Source: Anderseniella sp. (GTDB taxonomy: Bacteria; Pseudomonadota; Alphaproteobacteria; Rhizobiales; Aestuariivirgaceae). Taken from it: a stretch of DNA of 9,038 nucleotides. Within the stretch, counting starts at the first letter, position 1; each line of letters starts with the position of its first letter. The stretch spans positions 1 to 9,038 of the forward strand of contig JABDRA010000176.1 in assembly GCA_013041995.1 (NCBI GenBank), written 5' to 3'. A model generated the notes under the pieces. That model was not told the origin of the DNA. It was given only the letters and a program-made list of their open reading frames with translations, and did not search any database. The position numbers and the translations under genes are program-made. Below, one piece after another: positions 6,190 through 9,038 of the stretch.

Positions 6190-6609
6190 TTATTTTCCAC
6201 GCAGGCTGCCCAGTACATCCGACTTGAGCTTGTCGAGTGCCCGTTTCAATTCCTCGCCATTGGATCGTGACCGTGCAGCGTTTATATCTGCGACCCGATC
6301 CAGCAATTGTGCCATACTGCCGGTGTCGTTGTATGCCATTGACCAGCCTGCGAACGAGCGCCCGGATGTCGGTCCTTCCACCAGCACAGTGAGGTTCGAA
6401 TGACGTTTATCAGCGGAGATGATATCGAGCAGACGACGAACTGCGGATTCATCGCCCTCCAGAATCTGCGCGAAACTGGTTCCGTCAAAAACAAGCACGC
6501 CGCTGATGTCAGCGAGTGCGTTGTTCATCTGTGACTGTTCTGCAATATCGCGCGCCTTCGCGCTGGTCATAGTTGGTGAAGCGGCGCTCATATAAATGAG
6601 TTCGAACAT
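6190..6609 (-). CDS. BLUF-domain blue-light (FAD) photoreceptor
   Basis: This is a 139-aa short BLUF protein: one BLUF domain (about residues 1-95) plus a charged helical tail (about 100-135) and no enzymatic effector domain. BLUF proteins bind FAD and sense blue light by rearranging hydrogen bonds around the flavin. The key residues are all present with a constant offset of 15 from Rhodobacter AppA: Tyr6 (FELIYMS), Asn30 (MNN), Gln48 (SFAQILEG), Trp89 and Met91 (GWSMAYN). Such stand-alone BLUF proteins act through protein partners. The ATG at 6609 puts the first strand at the N-terminus as usual and has AGGA upstream. An in-frame ATG at 6663 would add 18 residues without a clear ribosome site. 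It is followed by a T-rich stretch and then the phyR promoter. The position suggests light input to stress signalling, but this is inference. Confidence 0.9.
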   Translation of the reverse strand: MFELIYMSAASPTMTSAKARDIAEQSQMNNALADISGVLVFDGTSFAQILEGDESAVRRLLDIISADKRHSNLTVLVEGPTSGRSFAGWSMAYNDTGSMAQLLDRVADINAARSRSNGEELKRALDKLKSDVLGSLRGK

Positions 6610-6732
6610 ACCAGTGCCATCCTGATAGCTTAAGTTTTGTGAGAGCCCTCTCGCGGCAGACATTAGCGGTGCCGTGCTGAAACCATTGCGTCAAATGACA
6701 TAGGCCACAGAAGAAAAACGCAGCCAAAACTG

Positions 6733-7839
6733 CTAAAGCACTTTGTGTGTGCCAGTATTTTTGATTTTTTTGGTATTAACATCAGGGACTGAGTCAAGTA
6801 ATTCATTTGCTTCTTCCGCATCACTCGTTTTGACCGCCTCCGCGGTAGCGTCAACATCCACATCCGCGGGCAGCAACGCCAGCTCAAACATGATTGGGAA
6901 ATGATCGGAGCCGACATACGGAAGGCGGTGCAGTGACTTTACGGTAAATGCGGGATCGTGAAACAGGTGATCCAGCGGCCAACGCAGGACCGGAATGCTC
7001 GCGTGAAACGTATTGTACATGCCGCGGCCGATGCGCGGGTCCAGCAAGCCGCTGATGCGACGAAACCTGCGCGTTGTGTGTGACCACGCGACATCATTGA
7101 GATCACCCGTTATGATCGTCGGTAACGGTTCCTGCGCTGCGATCAGGCCGGCCAGGACAATCTCTGCATCGCGCTCGACCGAACCTTCATGCGGCATGGG
7201 TGGTTCTGGGTGCACGGCGATAAACTGCATCTTACGCCCCGTGGATAGCCGGCAGGTCGTAACCAGGGATGGAACGCCCTGCCGCACAAGGTAATTGACA
7301 CAGTCTTCGTCGATTTTCAGTTTTGAGTAGAGTGCGATCCCGTACTTGTTATCCAGCGGTACTTCAACCTTGTACGGGAATTGATCGGTTACTTCCCTGA
7401 GCGCGGCAATCCAGCTTTCGTCAACCTCCATCACCACAACAATGTCCGGCTGATGCTGCTCTATCTGGTCGACCAGCAATTCGTATCTGGTGTTGGTTTG
7501 CAGAACATTGCTGACGAGTACCTTCAACGTGCTCCCAGTAGCTGAGGCGCCACTATCGGCTGACTGCTTCGGCCAAAGCCTGGTGTAAGGCAAGATGTGG
7601 CGCAGTTGCTGGGCGGTTATCAGCGTCGCCAACACGATACCCGCAGCGATTGTCCAGTTCCAAGTATCGCTGGTAAGGAGAAGTGCCGAAGCAGCTGCGA
7701 TGCTCGTGAGCGCAATCTGGACACGCGGAAAATCGCAGGCCCGTGCCCAACCTGCCGGTAGTCTGACAGTGGCTGCCGCCGACATGACTGCCGCCAGCGC
7801 CAACAGTGCCCACGATGTCCATGTGACGAACTCGGTCAT
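6733..7839 (-). CDS. Membrane-anchored endonuclease/exonuclease/phosphatase (EEP) family protein
   Basis: This 368-aa protein has two or three hydrophobic N-terminal segments (about residues 5-23, 40-56 and 60-77) followed by an EEP-fold domain (about 104-322). The metal-dependent phosphoesterase residues are visible: Asn111 (VLVSNVL), Glu138 (VVMEVDE), His210 (AVHPEPP), Asp246 and Asn248 (TGDLNDV), Asp290-His291 (LDHLF) and Asp312-His313 (SDHFPI). The catalytic set looks complete. The fold cleaves phosphodiester or phosphomonoester bonds in DNA, phospholipids or inositol phosphates; the substrate cannot be read from sequence. The anchor and a DNase I-like domain resemble membrane EEP proteins of unknown role. 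A 45-residue acidic, low-complexity tail follows the domain. The gene starts 51 bases after DUF3309 on the same strand and is probably co-transcribed from its GSR promoter. The start codon is the least certain point, since no strong ribosome site precedes it. Confidence 0.85.
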   Translation of the reverse strand: MTEFVTWTSWALLALAAVMSAAATVRLPAGWARACDFPRVQIALTSIAAASALLLTSDTWNWTIAAGIVLATLITAQQLRHILPYTRLWPKQSADSGASATGSTLKVLVSNVLQTNTRYELLVDQIEQHQPDIVVVMEVDESWIAALREVTDQFPYKVEVPLDNKYGIALYSKLKIDEDCVNYLVRQGVPSLVTTCRLSTGRKMQFIAVHPEPPMPHEGSVERDAEIVLAGLIAAQEPLPTIITGDLNDVAWSHTTRRFRRISGLLDPRIGRGMYNTFHASIPVLRWPLDHLFHDPAFTVKSLHRLPYVGSDHFPIMFELALLPADVDVDATAEAVKTSDAEEANELLDSVPDVNTKKIKNTGTHKVL

Positions 7840-7890
7840 CCTGCGAGTCTTTGATCGGTTTCCCGGAAAGCGGAATGCCCGGGAGACTGG

Positions 7891-8046
7891 TTAGATGCGA
7901 CCCATAAGCACCAAAATAAGGACAATAACAAGAATCAGGCCGATACCACCTGAAGGTGCTGCCCCCCACGACTTGCTGTATCCCCAGCGAGGCAGGGCTC
8001 CGATCAGTAAGAGTACTAAAATGACGAGGAGAATGGTGCCAAGCAT
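7891..8046 (-). CDS. DUF3309 family small membrane protein
   Basis: This 51-aa protein has the DUF3309 layout: a hydrophobic N-terminal helix (MLGTILLVILVLLLIGALP), a central aromatic/Gly-rich linker (RWGYSKSWGAAPSGG) and a second hydrophobic helix (about residues 34-48) ending LMGRI. Function is unknown. Members are common in alphaproteobacteria as tiny two-helix inner-membrane proteins. The ATG at 8046 has CGGAG about 8 bases upstream. A GSR-type promoter lies 65 bases before the start, so it is probably stress-induced. The EEP gene follows on the same strand after 51 bases. Confidence 0.9.
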   Translation of the reverse strand: MLGTILLVILVLLLIGALPRWGYSKSWGAAPSGGIGLILVIVLILVLMGRI

Positions 8047-8111
8047 GGTGGAAACTCCGGGGGTTGGAAGTGGCTTTACGCCGGCAAGGTTTGTATTGCC
8101 TGCCCTGCATA

Positions 8112-8136
8112 AATGCGCAGATAAACTATTGGTTCC
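8112..8136 (-). promoter_or_regulatory. EcfG-type promoter of DUF3309-EEP
   Basis: On the - strand, GGAAC (8136-8132), a 16-base spacer and CATT (8115-8112) match the EcfG consensus with one -10 mismatch, the same variant as the phyR promoter. It is divergent from the promoter at 8219-8244. Confidence 0.7.
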
Positions 8137-8218
8137 GCTCGCGCCGGATGAAGTGTCCACGCTACTGGCTGAACGTGTACTGATCAAGAATTGGTGAACT
8201 GGCGTTCGCCAGAAAATC

Positions 8219-8244
8219 GGAACCAAATTCGACACATGGAAGTT
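8219..8244 (+). promoter_or_regulatory. EcfG-type promoter of the secreted-protein gene
   Basis: GGAAC (8219-8223), a 17-base spacer and AGTT (8241-8244) match the EcfG consensus with one -10 mismatch. The start codon lies 60 bases downstream. Of the five GSR-type elements, this one departs most from consensus. Confidence 0.55.
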
Positions 8245-8304
8245 TCCTAGTCATGGCTGCCGCAGACGCAGCTTTGAATTGTTCGACCAAACAGGAGACA
8301 TATT

Positions 8305-8604
8305 ATGAAATGCATTATGACCATTACGATAGTCGCATTTTCCACCGCACTGTTTGCATCAGCTGCAAACGCCGATACCGTTGATGCCAACAACCCGAAC
8401 GTGACCAATGAGCGTGTCGATGCGGACGGTGAACGTGACATTCAGAGCCGCTTCGACAAGTGTAGCGAGTTGCAGGGTTCGCTCCCGACAAATGCAACAG
8501 AAGACCAGCTTGGTGCCTTCGATACCCAATGTGCAGAATTCGGGACCGCAACCGGCCAGCTGTCCCTGCCGCAGAACGCTACTGAACAGCAGATCAAGCA
8601 GTAG
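8305..8604 (+). CDS. Small secreted (periplasmic) protein with internal repeat
   Basis: This 99-aa protein has a Sec signal peptide (residues 1-23: MKC followed by a hydrophobic core and ANA, with likely cleavage before Asp24). The mature part (~76 aa) is acidic and polar, with two cysteines (Cys53 and Cys76) that could form a disulfide in the periplasm. The motif SLPxNATExQ[LI] occurs twice, at residues 59-69 and 87-97, an internal duplication 28 residues apart. No family is recognised. The ATG is preceded by AGGAGA about 7 bases upstream. A GSR-type promoter 60 bases upstream suggests induction under stress, and a long hairpin follows the gene. Envelope protection would fit, but that is inference from location and promoter only. 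Confidence 0.8.
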   Translation: MKCIMTITIVAFSTALFASAANADTVDANNPNVTNERVDADGERDIQSRFDKCSELQGSLPTNATEDQLGAFDTQCAEFGTATGQLSLPQNATEQQIKQ

Positions 8605-8627
8605 ATATCTCAACCATCGCATAACTT

Positions 8628-8665
8628 GACAATGGCAGCGGTGCATCGGCATCGCTGCCATTGTC
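8628..8665 (+). terminator. Long perfect hairpin after the secreted-protein gene
   Basis: A 13-bp perfect stem (8628-8640 with 8653-8665) is extended by a G-T wobble and TGC/GCA to an ATCG tetraloop, about 17 pairs in all. It is followed by a weakly T-rich run (CAATTTTC at 8671-8678) rather than an immediate U-tract. It could terminate the upstream gene, protect its mRNA 3' end, or set the level of the 28-aa gene downstream. Confidence 0.6.
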
Positions 8666-8696
8666 CTATGGCAATTTTCAATACAGGGAACATGAT

Positions 8697-8783
8697 ATGA
8701 AACAAGGGCCATCAGGATTTGTTGCCGGCCTGATCATCGCGGCTGTCGTTCTGGTTGCGGCAACAATTCTTTACATGGGTTAG
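8697..8783 (+). CDS. 28-aa single-pass membrane peptide
   Basis: This very small gene has ATG at 8697 with AGGGA about 7 bases upstream. It encodes a short polar head (MKQGPSG) and one hydrophobic helix from about residue 8 to the end (FVAGLIIAAVVLVAATILYM). This is typical of single-span inner-membrane peptides. No family is recognised. It lies 92 bases after the secreted-protein gene and may share its transcript past the hairpin, since no separate promoter is clear. At this length the call rests on the ribosome site and the clean transmembrane composition. Confidence 0.5.
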   Translation: MKQGPSGFVAGLIIAAVVLVAATILYMG

Positions 8784-8844
8784 AGGCGATGTGAAGGACC
8801 GGGCAGCTTTGCAGAGTTTTCCAAGCTGAACTAAACACCCTTAA

Positions 8845-8864
8845 GCGCCAGAGGCGTGGTTTTT
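8845..8864 (+). terminator. Possible short terminator after the 28-aa gene
   Basis: GCGCC (8845-8849) can pair with GGCGT (8853-8857) around a 3-base loop, followed shortly by TTTTT (8860-8864). The stem is short, so this is a weak candidate. Confidence 0.35.
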
Positions 8865-8910
8865 GCTGCTGATCACCACAAGGATCCAATTGTCATCCGC
8901 CGGCCTTGCT

Positions 8911-9038
8911 TCAAGCAACCGGCCTGTCTCCCGTCGGCGTGTCGGCCTGGGGTTCCTCAATATCAGAGCCGGACAGAAACTCGCTCAGTGATGCGAGGTC
9001 ATCGAATTGATCAGCGAACGCCTTGAGCATGATCAGCA
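8911..9038 (-). CDS. Unidentified protein, C-terminal end only (5' end outside window)
   Basis: Reading leftward from the right edge, one - strand frame stays open for 41 codons to a TGA at 8911-8913. The visible part has an amphipathic helical start (MLKAFADQFDDLASLSEFLSG) and then an acidic, proline-containing tail (DIEEPQ, then DTPTGDRPVA) that looks disordered. The other two - strand frames close within a few codons. No family can be named from so short a C-terminus. It could also be a chance open frame or a short gene starting at the internal ATG near 9030. Confidence 0.4.
   Translation of the reverse strand, partial: LIMLKAFADQFDDLASLSEFLSGSDIEEPQADTPTGDRPVA

Noticed and set aside
5944..6694. 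TTGACGCAAT present at 5944-5953 (+) and 6685-6694 (-), a possible inverted repeat pair
   Set aside because: Shared words of this length are expected many times by chance in 9 kb on two strands, and the flanks do not match.
8687..8691. GGAAC just before the 28-aa ORF
   Set aside because: No CGTT-like element follows at 16-17 bases, and it overlaps the ribosome binding site; it is too close to the start codon to be its promoter.

Overview
The window looks like an alphaproteobacterial chromosome, most likely Hyphomicrobiales (Rhizobiales) or a close relative. The main reason is that it carries the complete partner-switching core of the alphaproteobacterial general stress response (GSR): the anti-sigma factor NepR, the ECF sigma factor EcfG, the sigma-mimicking response regulator PhyR, and the C-terminus of an HWE-family sensor kinase, the kinase class that feeds this system. 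GC content is moderate and coding density is high. No rRNA, tRNA, CRISPR array, insertion sequence or phage gene was seen.

Layout. On the + strand from 1 to 4229: the end of an HWE histidine kinase, a Dps ferritin-like protein, a rho-independent terminator, a DUF2254 membrane protein, a 41-aa membrane miniprotein, then nepR, ecfG and a Crp/Fnr-type regulator packed together as one operon. On the - strand, reading leftward from 8046 to 4246: a DUF3309 miniprotein, a membrane-anchored endonuclease/exonuclease/phosphatase (EEP) family protein, a BLUF blue-light sensor, a possible 71-aa protein, phyR, and a formate/nitrite-transporter (FNT) protein whose TTG start overlaps the phyR stop. On the + strand again from 8305: a small secreted protein with an internal repeat, a long hairpin and a 28-aa membrane peptide. 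A truncated, unidentified - strand gene closes the window.

How the genes work together. In the known pathway, stress-activated HWE/HisKA_2 kinases phosphorylate PhyR, whose sigma-like domain then captures NepR and frees EcfG to transcribe promoters of the type GGAAC-N16/17-CGTT. Five such elements, exact or with one mismatch in the -10, were found by eye here. They lie upstream of dps, of the 41-aa ORF (and so of nepR-ecfG-crp), of the 71-aa ORF-phyR-FNT set, of DUF3309-EEP, and of the secreted protein. The window therefore reads as a self-regulating GSR island holding both the regulatory core and part of its regulon. Less usual parts are a BLUF photoreceptor beside phyR, a Crp/Fnr regulator tied to ecfG, and several tiny membrane proteins under apparent GSR control.
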